Below, piece by piece: positions 33,701-41,277 of a stretch of DNA of 54,018 nt. This DNA comes from Candidatus Acetothermia bacterium. GTDB taxonomy: Bacteria; Bipolaricaulota; Bipolaricaulia; RBG-16-55-9; DRXL01. Below the pieces are notes generated by a model. The model was given only the letters and a program-made list of their open reading frames with translations, searched no databases and was not told the DNA's origin. Every line of letters starts with the position of its first letter. Within the stretch, counting starts at the first letter, position 1. Location: positions 1 to 54,018 of the forward strand of contig JAJHSH010000025.1 of NCBI GenBank assembly GCA_022683945.1, written 5' to 3'. Position numbers and translations under genes: made by a program.

Positions 33701-34213
33701 GGCTTAGCGCGCGTCAGAGTGCTACTCACAGATAGCGCCGGGCAGACAAGAGATCAGCTTACAGACTCAGAGGGCCGCTTCGCCTTCAGCGACTTGATCC
33801 CCGGAGACTACACAGTTGCTCTAGATACGCGCACGCTCCCGGAGAACTTCGCCCCGACGACGCCCGCAGAAGTGAGCGTCGCGCTCAAACCCCAAGAGCG
33901 CGCGACGGTCAGCTTCGGCGCCGCCGAGAGACCCAAAGTTGTGAAATTTCCGCCCGTCGCGGATTTTACGTTCGCACCGGCGAGCCCCAAAGCCGGAGAG
34001 AGAGTCCGTTTTGACGCTTCAGAATCTTTCGATCCCGACGGGCAGATTATCAAATACGAGTGGGACTTCGAGAACGACGGGACGATAGACGCCCAGGGCG
34101 TGCACGTCGAGCACGCTTTCTCACAGCCGGGAACTTACACCGTGACGCTCAGGGTGACAGACAACGACGGCGAGAAGAGCACGGCGCGTAAAACCGTCAC
34201 GGTCGGCCCTTAA
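30788..34213 (+). CDS. Large multidomain surface protein: Ig/NEW3-like, putative beta-barrel, SdrB-like and PKD domains
   Basis: This 1141-residue exported protein (signal peptide about 1-21) has two NEW3/COG1470-like beta-sandwiches (about 22-235). Two cupredoxin-like segments with VSIFNSSGVAVTVTISDG and VRFRNTGLLPHSVTIPGFG lie near 270-345 and 450-530. A region of about 300 residues of alternating hydrophobic strands (about 545-850) looks like an outer-membrane beta-barrel. Two SdrB/CNA-B-like domains (about 856-951, 952-1054; FVDANGNGRRDPNETG, FNDVNRNGALDADERG) and a C-terminal PKD domain (1055-1141, YEWDFENDG) follow. Barrel assignment is inference. It overlaps the convergent pgsA by 17 bases. 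Confidence 0.75.
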   Translation: MMRILVGLVLGVGLWGSGAFAQLQFTAPPNPPPASPTQVITLAFDLKNDSNEREIFEFSLELPDGVQVLSPPEPLELSAGEDEKVFISLLITARARAGAHPVTLRARGRKNPALTAQASVTITIKEAPGLEVIAPAEASAEPGSALLVRFTARNTGNAPDRIELSVTARAGISVRLSIFRRIDLAPGEFREVQVEIFIPKEAPPVRERIVLRAVSQRFENIHAEATAILHILPPLPQHVGGSLLLTIPSEIEFRFDGRTGTPVSAFADIQNLGGVLIPDRPALHVDVGGTVSIFNSSGVAVTVTISDGRPPVVILDGHSDTLVFAASGFYVITLSGGALVSSTILITVHDLVFRQRLQGRGPIGREGEISFLLDLQNLFQLHAIFFALRVKPLGFALGDLRPSFGALASLVGRGGELLWQPGLFDTKLSLTAVAGLKKLAEAELPIGDDLSTLPALITVRLNQPVRFRNTGLLPHSVTIPGFGTQILAPGESFVHIFSTVGQVPVTIDTATVTFALLAGSFCEASFLFCSALDGQATPIKGLTWGTTGLLGLSDGISPAWTATTIGRLVWEIPDGSATSVEGGLSFRNGAFLDSAFRWGSQLRLGDFSILAQFLRAGRDFVGDRRDEQSLQIFQSFGSTVFLFSGGFERLRNNVNNDPLQQTLIDQNIRAAIGLKLSEVWPHLRLSASYRRRESSGPGPLIDLAHLVLSLRLTQPVGRHSDISFFTDQTQSANFVAATRFGAGTTGIDFSLRFNELRASLRLERRTQVDLDTDLILSQAILASAGLEWRRRPFALRFGWTSTGDRLDLTVGLDGTLGVLLLSLFTRTSFLSPSGVEFDFALGVVFNFEAPIPFMVTNGRVEGFLFVDANGNGRRDPNETGIKNIILILDNQKARTDETGFYRFPPMAPGNYKLTIEKLPIGVSATVSLPREIALRAGQTLTIEIPLVRVAVIEGIVFNDVNRNGALDADERGLARVRVLLTDSAGQTRDQLTDSEGRFAFSDLIPGDYTVALDTRTLPENFAPTTPAEVSVALKPQERATVSFGAAERPKVVKFPPVADFTFAPASPKAGERVRFDASESFDPDGQIIKYEWDFENDGTIDAQGVHVEHAFSQPGTYTVTLRVTDNDGEKSTARKTVTVGP

Positions 34214-34730
34214 AATAATAACGATAAAAATACTCCGCTCCCGAAACGACCGAGAGCACTACGGCCAGAGAGAGAAGCACGGTAATCAGAAGATCGCTCG
34301 TCGCATCCCCACCGAAAGTGCGCTCTCCCAGCAGCGCCAAGACGAGCGCCATCTGCGAGACCGTCTTGAGCTTGCCCGAAAGACCCGCTCCCACGACGAT
34401 CCCCCTAGCCCCCGCAGCAATCCGCAGCCCGGTGACCAGAAACTCCCGCGCCAACAAGACCATCACCGGGACGGACGAGATTTGATCTAGTTCTATAAAA
34501 GCCAATAAGACAGCCATCACCAAGAGCTTATCAGCGATGGGATCGGCGATCTTGCCCAGATCGGTCTCATGCGCTCTCCGGCGAGCCAAGTAGCCGTCTA
34601 TGAGATCGGAGAGAGCTGCCACTATGAAGAGCACCAGCGCTATCGAAGCTCCTTGGGCCGAGAATAAAAAGAAAATAATTAATGGGATGAGCAGGACCCG
34701 CAAGAGCGTCAACGCGTTAGGGAGGTTCAC
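34197..34730 (-). CDS. pgsA: CDP-diacylglycerol-glycerol-3-phosphate 3-phosphatidyltransferase
   Basis: This 177-residue membrane enzyme carries the complete CDP-alcohol phosphotransferase motif (D42, D45-G46, A49-R50, G59, D63, D67 in SDLIDGYLARRR to IADPIADK). It makes phosphatidylglycerol phosphate, the first committed step to PG and cardiolipin. Four or more membrane helices are predicted. The start is GTG 34730, 4 bases after the upstream hydrolase stop, indicating coupling. Its 3' end overlaps the surface protein gene on the other strand. Confidence 0.93.
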   Translation of the reverse strand: MNLPNALTLLRVLLIPLIIFFLFSAQGASIALVLFIVAALSDLIDGYLARRRAHETDLGKIADPIADKLLVMAVLLAFIELDQISSVPVMVLLAREFLVTGLRIAAGARGIVVGAGLSGKLKTVSQMALVLALLGERTFGGDATSDLLITVLLSLAVVLSVVSGAEYFYRYYFKGRP

Positions 34731-34734
34731 ATGC

Positions 34735-35505
34735 TCATTCTAGAGAGCCTCTGAGTGAAATGCAAAAATCTCTCAGCGCTTGCTGCAACGCTTGAGGTTG
34801 CTCTAACATCAACATATGCCCGGCGTTTTCTATCAAAGAGAGCTGGGCCTGTGAGATGTTCTTCTGTAAGAACTCAGAGTATTTGGGCGGGGTGAGCTGG
34901 TCGTCGCGGCCACAGAGAATGAGCGTCGGGAATTGAATCTCGTGCAGACGCGCTAATATGTCAAAGTTATTGCAACTAGAAAAATCGCGCAGGAGCGTCT
35001 CGGCCCCGTTGCGCTCCATCTGCGCTCTCGATTGCTCGCGCAGCTTAGGAGAAGCTTGAGCGGCAAAGGCCCACGTCACGATCAGATCGAGAGCGCCGGC
35101 GAAGTCGCTCCGGCAGAGTTCTAAGATCTGGGGATGGACTCTCAGCTTCGCTCCCGTGCCCACTAAAGCCAACGCAATGAGGTTCTTCGGGGGATCGAGC
35201 GCGAGGGTGAGCGCCACTGCCCCGCCCATCGAGTGGCCGACCAATATCGTCGGGATCTCTAGAGCCTCGCAGAGCGCGCGGACGTCTTCGACGTAGCTGG
35301 GGATGCCCGCGTCGGTGCGGTGGGAGCTGCGCCCGTGACCGTTCAGATCAAGAGCGGCTACGGTGAACTCTTGGGAGAGCGTTTTAACCTGATCTCCCCA
35401 GAGGGTGTGATCGGCCCCCGCGCCGTGAACAAACAAGAGCGCTGGGTGTCCCTGCCCGGATCGCGCGTAGTAGATATCACTCCCTTGCACTCTGAGTGTT
35501 GGCAT
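34735..35505 (-). CDS. Alpha/beta hydrolase
   Basis: This 256-residue alpha/beta hydrolase has oxyanion HGAGADHTLW, nucleophile elbow GHSMGG (Ser92), acid CGRDDQLTPP (near 200) and catalytic His in ENAGHMLML (near 229). It is of the small esterase/3-oxoadipate lactonase type. Substrate is unknown. It is followed by pgsA with only 4 bases between, and preceded by rplT across an inverted repeat. Confidence 0.9.
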   Translation of the reverse strand: MPTLRVQGSDIYYARSGQGHPALLFVHGAGADHTLWGDQVKTLSQEFTVAALDLNGHGRSSHRTDAGIPSYVEDVRALCEALEIPTILVGHSMGGAVALTLALDPPKNLIALALVGTGAKLRVHPQILELCRSDFAGALDLIVTWAFAAQASPKLREQSRAQMERNGAETLLRDFSSCNNFDILARLHEIQFPTLILCGRDDQLTPPKYSEFLQKNISQAQLSLIENAGHMLMLEQPQALQQALRDFCISLRGSLE

Positions 35506-35507
35506 AA

Positions 35508-35545
35508 TCGAGTCTGTAGAGTCGCTTAATTCCCTGACTCTAGAC
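35508..35545. terminator. Inverted repeat between rplT and hydrolase gene
   Basis: GAGTCTGTAGAGTC and GACTCTAGACTC form a stem of about 12 bp with one bulge after the rplT stop. There is no T-run, so it may be a weak or Rho-assisted terminator. It reaches close to the next start codon. Confidence 0.4.
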
Positions 35546-35546
35546 T

Positions 35547-35903
35547 CTATGGACTCCCCGACGCTTTCGCGCGCTCGACGAGCGCAGCAAACGCTTGGGG
35601 GTCGTGCAGGGCGATCTCCGAGAGGATCTTGCGGTTGAGCGCGATGCCCGCTTTGCTCAGTCCATAGATAAAGCGAGAATAGGGCAGCCCGTGGGCGCGC
35701 GTAGCCGCGTTGATTCTGATATTCCAGAGTCGGCGAAAATCGCGCTTGCGCAACTTTCTACTGTAATAAGCGTTGCGCAGGGCATGCATGACCCGCTGCT
35801 TGGCGATCCTAAAGCAGCTGCGGCGCTTGCCCTTAAAGCCCTTAGCGATCTCTAGAATTTTCTTGCGGCGCTGCAGTCTCTTGTTTCCACCTTTGACTCT
35901 CAT
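35547..35903 (-). CDS. rplT: Large ribosomal subunit protein bL20
   Basis: This 118-residue basic protein matches L20: [40 protein letters not shown] and [20 protein letters not shown]. It binds 23S rRNA early in 50S assembly and in many bacteria represses the infC-rpmI-rplT operon. It is the third gene of that operon here, separated from rpmI by a palindromic repeat. Confidence 0.98.
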   Translation of the reverse strand: MRVKGGNKRLQRRKKILEIAKGFKGKRRSCFRIAKQRVMHALRNAYYSRKLRKRDFRRLWNIRINAATRAHGLPYSRFIYGLSKAGIALNRKILSEIALHDPQAFAALVERAKASGSP

Positions 35904-35930
35904 AAGACTCCTTCGATTTCTGTAGATTGT

Positions 35931-35966
35931 TCTCTCCCTCTTAGGGAGAGGACCGGGGTGAGGGTG
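35931..35966. repeat. CCCTCACCC-type palindromic repeat
   Basis: CTCTCCCT, loop CTT, AGGGAGAG, then GACCGGGGTGAGGGTG. It is inserted between rpmI and rplT and touches the rpmI stop codon. Confidence 0.75.
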
Positions 35967-36155
35967 TCAAAGCAGCTTGACATATATCTTCGCCAGTGCC
36001 GCCGGCACTTGGAGGCCGCGACGGGCCTGGCGCTTGCGGCTGGAACTGCGCTTCACCAATTTATGATGATACCCGGATTTTGCGCCGAGTACTTTCTTAT
36101 GGCGCGTCACTTTGAAGCGCTTGGCGATGCCCTTGTGGGTCTTCTTCTTGGTCAT
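35967..36155 (-). CDS. rpmI: Large ribosomal subunit protein bL35
   Basis: This 62-residue protein matches L35: MTKKKTHKGIAKRFKVTRHK and the AKSGYHHKLVKRSSSRKRQ block. It lies between infC and rplT in the conserved operon. The start lies 59 bases inside the end of infC, so its ribosome site is within infC coding sequence. Confidence 0.97.
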   Translation of the reverse strand: MTKKKTHKGIAKRFKVTRHKKVLGAKSGYHHKLVKRSSSRKRQARRGLQVPAALAKIYVKLL

Positions 36156-36696
36156 CTGTCTTTCCCCCTTCGGATCCGGCCGGAGCCGGCGCGGCGCTCC
36201 TGCCCGGCACGATCAACATTTGAATAGCTTTTCCGCGTTCTTTGGGCAGCTGTTCCACTCGTCCGACGTCGGCGACGGCTTGGGTGATCTTGTCGAGCAA
36301 GTCGCGCCCGCGATCCATGTGCAGGATCTCGCGCCCACGGAAGATCACCGTGATGCGCACTTTGTCATCGTGATCTAAAAATTTGCGAATATGTCTGATC
36401 TTTGTCTCCAGATCGTGTTTCTCGATCTGGGTCGTGAGGCGTATCTCTTTGAGTTTGCTCGTGTGTTGGCGCTTCTTTTCGCGTTTCTCTTGGCGGTATT
36501 TGAACTTGCCGAAGTCGATCAGCCTACAAACGACGGGCTGGACCTGTGGCGCCACCTCGACCAGATCTAAGTTGCGTTTGCGAGCCTCCTCGAGCGCTTG
36601 CGCGATGGGCATCACGCCCATCTGTTGGCCGTTTTCGTCGATGACACGGACTTCGCGAGCGCGGATCTGTTGGTTCTTGCGAAAATACTGGGCGAT
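36097..36696 (-). CDS. infC: Translation initiation factor IF-3 with ATC start
   Basis: This 199-residue IF-3 spans the N-domain (KNQQIRAREVRVIDENGQ, then MGVMPIAQALEEA) and the C-domain (RLTTQIEKHDLETKIRHI, TVIFRGREILH). The conserved N-terminal block is encoded only if translation begins upstream of the first ATG at 36621. The frame there holds no ATG, GTG or TTG, but ATC at 36696 lies 6 bases after AAGGAGG. Non-canonical infC starts (AUU in E. coli) are known to give autoregulation. The protein has an extra acidic/Pro tail of about 30 residues overlapping rpmI. Confidence 0.93.
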   Translation of the reverse strand: MAQYFRKNQQIRAREVRVIDENGQQMGVMPIAQALEEARKRNLDLVEVAPQVQPVVCRLIDFGKFKYRQEKREKKRQHTSKLKEIRLTTQIEKHDLETKIRHIRKFLDHDDKVRITVIFRGREILHMDRGRDLLDKITQAVADVGRVEQLPKERGKAIQMLIVPGRSAAPAPAGSEGGKTDDQEEDPQGHRQALQSDAP

Positions 36697-36709
36697 ATTC
36701 TTCCTCCTT
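36690..36709 (-). promoter_or_regulatory. Strong ribosome site fixing the ATC start of infC
   Basis: AAGGAGG (36708-36702 on the minus strand) is spaced 6 bases from ATC 36696-36694. No other in-frame initiator lies near it. Confidence 0.75.
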
Positions 36710-36728
36710 CGTTTAGTGTCTAGTGGGT

Positions 36729-36760
36729 CCGTGATGAGCTTCCAGCTCTGCTCATCACGG
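36729..36760 (-). promoter_or_regulatory. Perfect hairpin between tRNA-Glu and infC
   Basis: An 11-bp perfect stem (CCGTGATGAGC and its complement) with a 10-base loop lies 33 bases upstream of the infC start and 8 bases after the tRNA. It has no T-run. It may be a processing signal, an infC leader structure or an L20-sensitive element. Confidence 0.5.
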
Positions 36761-36767
36761 CCGTTAT

Positions 36768-36840
36768 CGCTCCCAAGGGGATTCGAACCCCTGTTTCCGG
36801 CTTGAGAGACCAGCGTCCTGGGCCTCTAGACGATGGGAGC
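36768..36840 (-). tRNA. tRNA-Glu (anticodon CTC)
   Basis: The 73-base minus-strand sequence folds as a cloverleaf. The acceptor GCTCCCA pairs with TGGGAGC, the T-arm is GGGGTTCGAATCCCC, and the anticodon loop CTCTCAA gives CTC, which reads GAG. The CTAGAGGCCCAGGAC D-arm is typical of tRNA-Glu. CCA is not encoded. It precedes the infC operon on the same strand. Confidence 0.95.
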
Positions 36841-36919
36841 CGAGACGCGCTAGTCTAGCAACTTCCCCAACAGGATGCAAGCTTGACAAAAATCTATGGC
36901 CGTCATCTTCAGAAAATGA

Positions 36920-36925
36920 TATGAT
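36920..36925 (+). promoter_or_regulatory. TATGAT -10 box before holB
   Basis: TATGAT lies 9 bases before GTG 36935, matching the leaderless geometry seen elsewhere. The -35 region is weak. Confidence 0.4.
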
Positions 36926-36934
36926 GAAGACCGC

Positions 36935-37936
36935 GTGAACGATTTGAACTCGCTACTGGAAACTCTGGCATCAAAACCCGCGCAGGCCTATCTGGTGATC
37001 GGCCATAACCCGGCATCGTTTGCCAAAAATTTCATTGCCAAGATCTATTGCCCGCGACGCTGCGGGAGTTGTTCACACTGTCACAAACTTCAGACGGGTA
37101 CCCATCCCGATCTCTTCTGGGTGACCAAATCGGGCAAACGCATGAGCATAGATCAGATCAGAGAGCTGCAGCAGCAAGCGCTCTATGCGCCCCTCGAAGC
37201 TTCCAAAAAGATCTACGTCCTCGAAGGCGTCGAAGACCTGAGCCTAGAAGCAGCAAACAGCTTGCTCAAGATATTGGAATCACCCCCGTCTTTTTTGATC
37301 TTTCTCTTGCTGGCGCGCAGTCAGAATCTTCTGCCGACGATCATCTCGCGTTGCCAAGTGATCAAGCTCCCCAAGCCCTCAGAAGAGACTATAGCGAGCG
37401 GGCTTCGTCAACGCGGTTGGAAAGAGGCAGCCATAGAATATCTGCTCAGTGTCACCAGGGGCAATGAGATCTCTGATGATCTCCAGCCGTCGCGAAATAT
37501 ACTCGAAGAGCGCGATCAGTTACGACAGAGGCTTTCACAAACTACCGATGCCGAACTCTGGGAGTCTCTTCGTAGCGAGAATCTCTTCGCGCGGCGCGAA
37601 GCGAATCTGGAGATTCTGCGTCGCTTGAGACGTTGGAACGTTGCGGAGACTTTGCGCGCTGCAGCAGCGCTGAGCGACTGCCCTACAGAAGCGATCAGAG
37701 TTTTCATCGAAGAAGCAACATATTGGTGCCGCGATCTGCTGACCGAGGGAACCGAGACGACGCGCTTCCATCGCGATGGCTCTGCCGAGCTGGCGGCCAT
37801 CAAGACCGATAGCACAAAACTAGCTGAGGCCCTGCGCGCGCTGGAGACAGCCCCATGGAAGTGGCAGCGCCAGAACGCCAACTTGCAGCTCTTGCTGGAA
37901 TCGCTGCTCTTTACACTGCGGGCGGCGCTGGCCTGA
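36935..37936 (+). CDS. holB: DNA polymerase III delta-prime subunit
   Basis: This 333-residue clamp-loader AAA+ protein has a degenerate P-loop (GHNPASFAKN), a zinc site (CPRRCGSCSHC), sensor region LEGVEDLSLEAANSLLKILE and the SRC motif (IISRCQVIKLP). These mark delta-prime rather than the ATPase gamma/tau subunit. It loads the sliding clamp during replication. GTG 36935 has no Shine-Dalgarno. The 3' end overlaps the convergent hflX by 26 bases. Confidence 0.93.
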   Translation: MNDLNSLLETLASKPAQAYLVIGHNPASFAKNFIAKIYCPRRCGSCSHCHKLQTGTHPDLFWVTKSGKRMSIDQIRELQQQALYAPLEASKKIYVLEGVEDLSLEAANSLLKILESPPSFLIFLLLARSQNLLPTIISRCQVIKLPKPSEETIASGLRQRGWKEAAIEYLLSVTRGNEISDDLQPSRNILEERDQLRQRLSQTTDAELWESLRSENLFARREANLEILRRLRRWNVAETLRAAAALSDCPTEAIRVFIEEATYWCRDLLTEGTETTRFHRDGSAELAAIKTDSTKLAEALRALETAPWKWQRQNANLQLLLESLLFTLRAALA

Positions 37937-39092
37937 CGCGCTCTCCCAACGCCTGAACGATGCGCTCTTTCAGCAATTCCAAGCCGAGGCCCGCGCGCGC
38001 GGAGATCTCGACGGTGTTGGGAATGAGACGGCGCGCTTCGGCTAAGCGCTGCTGCTGATCTTCGTTGCTCTGTAAATAACCCAGCTTGTCTATCTTGTTG
38101 AGGAGATGGAGCATCGGCGGACGCGGCGCGTCGTCGAAGACTTCATGTAAAACGTCTTGGACGGTGCGCCAATGATCGAACAGATGCGGATGAGAAAGAT
38201 CTAAAATATTGAGCAAGAGATCCGCTTCGCGTACGGCTTCCAGTGTGGATGCGAATGCAGGAACCAACTGATGCGGCAGCTTTTTGATGAGTCCTACTGT
38301 GTCGGTCATCACTACGAGCTGCCCGTTGGGGAGCCGTAACTGACGGGTCATCGGGTCGAGGGTCGCAAAGAGCTTATCTTCGATGAACGTTTCTGCGCCC
38401 GTGAGCGCCTGCAAGAGCGTGGACTTGCCCGTATTGGTGTAACCGAGGAGGGCGATCTGGGGGATCTCATTCTTCTGGCGCAGCTTGCGCCGCACCGCGC
38501 GCTCTTGTTCGGTTTTGAGTAAGCGTTCTTTTAAAATGTGAATGCGTCTCTGGATCGCTTCGCGTTCTTGCACCAGGCGGGTCTCACCCGGACCGCGCGT
38601 GGCGATGCCCGCGCCCGGCTGCCCAAGCGCCTCGGCCCAGCCGCGCAATCTCGGCAAGAGATACTCTAATTGTGCCAGCTCGACTTGGAGCTTCGCTTCT
38701 TTGGAGCGCGCCCGCTGCACAAAGATATTCAGAATCAGTTGCGCTCGGTCAACGATCTTTTTCTGTATGAGTTCTTCAAGATTTCGGGTCTGCGCCGGTG
38801 TGAGCGCGTTGTTCAGTATAATCAGATCGGCTTGCGCTGCGCTCGCTAGATTTTTGAGTTCTTCGGCCTTGCCCTTGCCGATGAAATGAGCCGGGTCGGG
38901 ATGCTCTCGTTTTTGGATGATCGTGTGAAGAACTACGAGCTTGGCGGTCTGCGCGAGCTCGATCAGCTCTTCCATGGACTCGCGCTCCTGCCAGCTTGCT
39001 TTTTGCCCCAGATCCAACCCCACTAAGATGGCGCGCTCTCTCTCTCGCACGCGCGCCCGTTCGCCGAGTCGGTCTTCAATGAGTCGGTTCAT
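37911..39092 (-). CDS. hflX: GTPase HflX
   Basis: This 393-residue ribosome-associated GTPase has the HflX N-domain (VLHTIIQKREHPDPAHFIG, GKAEELKNLA) and a coiled linker with RGPGETRLVQEREAIQRRI. The G domain carries G1 GYTNTGKSTLLQAL, G3 DTVGLIKKLPHQLV and G4 NKID. HflX splits stalled 70S ribosomes under stress. Its ATG at 39092 overlaps the TGA of murA, so the two are coupled. Confidence 0.96.
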   Translation of the reverse strand: MNRLIEDRLGERARVRERERAILVGLDLGQKASWQERESMEELIELAQTAKLVVLHTIIQKREHPDPAHFIGKGKAEELKNLASAAQADLIILNNALTPAQTRNLEELIQKKIVDRAQLILNIFVQRARSKEAKLQVELAQLEYLLPRLRGWAEALGQPGAGIATRGPGETRLVQEREAIQRRIHILKERLLKTEQERAVRRKLRQKNEIPQIALLGYTNTGKSTLLQALTGAETFIEDKLFATLDPMTRQLRLPNGQLVVMTDTVGLIKKLPHQLVPAFASTLEAVREADLLLNILDLSHPHLFDHWRTVQDVLHEVFDDAPRPPMLHLLNKIDKLGYLQSNEDQQQRLAEARRLIPNTVEISARAGLGLELLKERIVQALGERVRPAPPAV

Positions 39093-40393
39093 CAGCCTCT
39101 GCCACCAACGACCTCCTTCTCCTCCGAAGCTTTCTCTTCTTCTTCGACTATTATATCAGCTCCCAGACGGTTGAGCTCTCCGGGAAGATCGGCGTAGCCG
39201 CGCGCGATATGTTCCTCGCTGTCCAGCACCGTCGTGAGCCCCTGAGCCGCGAGACCGGCCAGGACGAGCGCTGCACCGGCACGCGTATCGCTCCCGCGGA
39301 CCTCTGTGCCCCTCAGATACTCTACGCCCTCTATCGTCGCGGTCGAACCGTCAATGCGAATCTGCGCTCCCATCTGCGCCAGCTCAGCGGCCTGGGAGAA
39401 ACGATTCTCCCAGACCGTCTCTTTAATAGTCGTTGTGCCGCGTGCCAGCGCCAAGAGCGCCATCATCTGCGGCTGCAAATCCGTTGCAAAGCCGGGATAG
39501 GGGCGGGCTTCTACACGTCCGCCGTTATAAGAGCCCGGCCCTTCGCTGACAATTCTTATGCTCTCCACGTGCTCTTGGATCTCAAAGCCCAGCTCGTCGA
39601 GCTTGCTCATCAATGCTTCTAGGTGCAAGGGCTGACAGTGAACGGTCACGTCGCCTCCGGCGATGGCCCCGGCGATGAGAAACGTCCCCGCGGTGATGCG
39701 ATCGGGAATGACGCGATGGCTTGTGCCCTGAAGACGCGGCGCTCCTTCTATGATTAACCGACCGGGCTCGATCATAATACCGGCGCCCATTTTGATTAAG
39801 AGCCGCGCTAAGTCATGAACTTCCGGATCTTGAGCGGCGTTGCTGATCACCGTTCGTCCGGGGATGAGCGCCGCGGTCATCATAATCTGCTCGGTCGCGC
39901 CGACGGAGGGAAAATCCAAATAGATCTCTGCGGGGTGCAGTTTGTGGGTCTGCGCTTGGAAGAGATTGCCCAGCGATTCGATCTGAGCGCCCAGAGCGCG
40001 CAGCCCCTTCAGATGGAGATCCACGGGGCGGACACCGATGGGGCAGCCGCCGGGGAGCGAGATCTGGGCCAGTCCCGTGCGGGCGACCAGAGGGCCCAAG
40101 AGACAGAAAGAAGCCCGCAGTCTTCTCACTAGATGCTCCGGCGCGCTGGAGAGCGGCGGCTCAACGGTGCGTATAAGATAACTCTCTCTAGAATGAGCAG
40201 ATTCGACGCGCTTGCCCAAGTGCTCGAGAATCTGAATCATCGTGCGCACGTCGCCGACATCGGGGATATTTTGTAAGGAGATGTCGTCGTCCGTGAGCAG
40301 AGTGGCCGCGAGCAAGGGCAGGGCCGCGTTCTTGGCTCCGTCAACTGTAAGATCGCCAAAGAGCCGTCTTCCACCGTAGATGGTTAGCTTCAT
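39092..40393 (-). CDS. murA: UDP-N-acetylglucosamine 1-carboxyvinyltransferase
   Basis: This 433-residue EPSP-synthase-fold enzyme catalyses the first committed step of peptidoglycan synthesis. KNAALPLLAATLL, the LPGGCPIGVRPVDLHL loop with catalytic Cys117, and RGYADLPGELNRLGA are characteristic. The Cys rather than Asp predicts fosfomycin sensitivity. The start overlaps the stop of the M23 peptidase gene by ATGA. The C-terminal tail (EEEEKASEEKEVVGGRG) is charged and longer than usual. Confidence 0.97.
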   Translation of the reverse strand: MKLTIYGGRRLFGDLTVDGAKNAALPLLAATLLTDDDISLQNIPDVGDVRTMIQILEHLGKRVESAHSRESYLIRTVEPPLSSAPEHLVRRLRASFCLLGPLVARTGLAQISLPGGCPIGVRPVDLHLKGLRALGAQIESLGNLFQAQTHKLHPAEIYLDFPSVGATEQIMMTAALIPGRTVISNAAQDPEVHDLARLLIKMGAGIMIEPGRLIIEGAPRLQGTSHRVIPDRITAGTFLIAGAIAGGDVTVHCQPLHLEALMSKLDELGFEIQEHVESIRIVSEGPGSYNGGRVEARPYPGFATDLQPQMMALLALARGTTTIKETVWENRFSQAAELAQMGAQIRIDGSTATIEGVEYLRGTEVRGSDTRAGAALVLAGLAAQGLTTVLDSEEHIARGYADLPGELNRLGADIIVEEEEKASEEKEVVGGRG

Positions 40394-41277
40394 AGAGGGG
40401 GCAGGAGCGCTAGGGGATTGAGAGGTTTTCCATAGTGCAAGATCTCAAAGTGCAGATGCGGGCCCGTCGAGTTGCCCGTGTTCCCCGAGAGCGCCAGACG
40501 TTGACCTCCTTCGATAAATTGTCCGCGATAGACGAAGATCTCCGACAGATGCGCATAGATCGTGCGATAGCCGTGATCGTGCTGCAAGACGACGCTCAGT
40601 CCATAGCCGCCGCGTTGACCGGCGAAGAGCACCCGCCCCGAACGCGCGGCGTAGACCTCCGTGCCCTCTGGAACTTCTAAGTCGATCCCCTCATGAAAGT
40701 GGCGCTCTCCCGTGATCGGGTGGCGACGCGGACCGAAGCCGGAAGTGAGGGGGCCGTGCAGAGGCCATGAGAGAAACGCGCTCCTCCCTCCGGCGAGTTG
40801 AAAGCGCCGCCACGCCGGAGCTTCCGAAGCGCTGGGAATCAGTAATTCTTCACCCGGATAGATATATTTTCGAGCGTCCAGATTATTGACCGTTATAATC
40901 TCTTGGAGGGAGACGCCGTACGTTTTGGCGATGTCTGTGAGAGTCTGCCCAGCTTTCACACGGTGCAGCACGCCGTTTTTAAAGAGACGCAAGGTCTTCC
41001 CCGGCTCCAGCTCTTTTAAATCTTCTAAGAAGAGCTCGTTGCTGGCTACGAGCAGCTCCAGCGAGACAGAAAAGCGCTGCGCGATCTGGGCCAGTGTCTC
41101 TCCGGCTTGGATCTGATACTCTATGATCTCGAATTGGTCTTCGGGAGAGGGCCCGCCTTGGGCCCCAAGGGGTGCTCTCGTATAGTGCCAGTATTGCCAG
41201 AAGATGCCTCCACCGAACGCGAGTACAAATAACAATAAACTCAGGGGGAGAAATCGCTTCTTCTGTCGTCTATTCAT
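40390..41277 (-). CDS. LysM and M23-type peptidoglycan endopeptidase
   Basis: This 295-residue protein has an N-terminal membrane anchor (about 8-28). Two LysM modules (about 53-97 and 104-148; YQIQAGETLAQIAQRFSVSL, HRVKAGQTLTDIAKTYGVSL) precede an M23/LytM domain with HFHEGIDLEVPEG, SGRVLFAG and GPHLHFEI, which hold the H-x3-D and H-x-H zinc ligands. An active endopeptidase acting on cross-bridges during growth or division is predicted. It is cotranscribed with murA and overlaps the end of rho by 8 bases. Confidence 0.93.
   Translation of the reverse strand: MNRRQKKRFLPLSLLLFVLAFGGGIFWQYWHYTRAPLGAQGGPSPEDQFEIIEYQIQAGETLAQIAQRFSVSLELLVASNELFLEDLKELEPGKTLRLFKNGVLHRVKAGQTLTDIAKTYGVSLQEIITVNNLDARKYIYPGEELLIPSASEAPAWRRFQLAGGRSAFLSWPLHGPLTSGFGPRRHPITGERHFHEGIDLEVPEGTEVYAARSGRVLFAGQRGGYGLSVVLQHDHGYRTIYAHLSEIFVYRGQFIEGGQRLALSGNTGNSTGPHLHFEILHYGKPLNPLALLPPL

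Noticed and set aside
36097..36621. infC starting at the ATG at 36621
   Set aside because: It would lose about 25 conserved N-terminal residues and has no ribosome site; the ATC at 36696 has a strong one.
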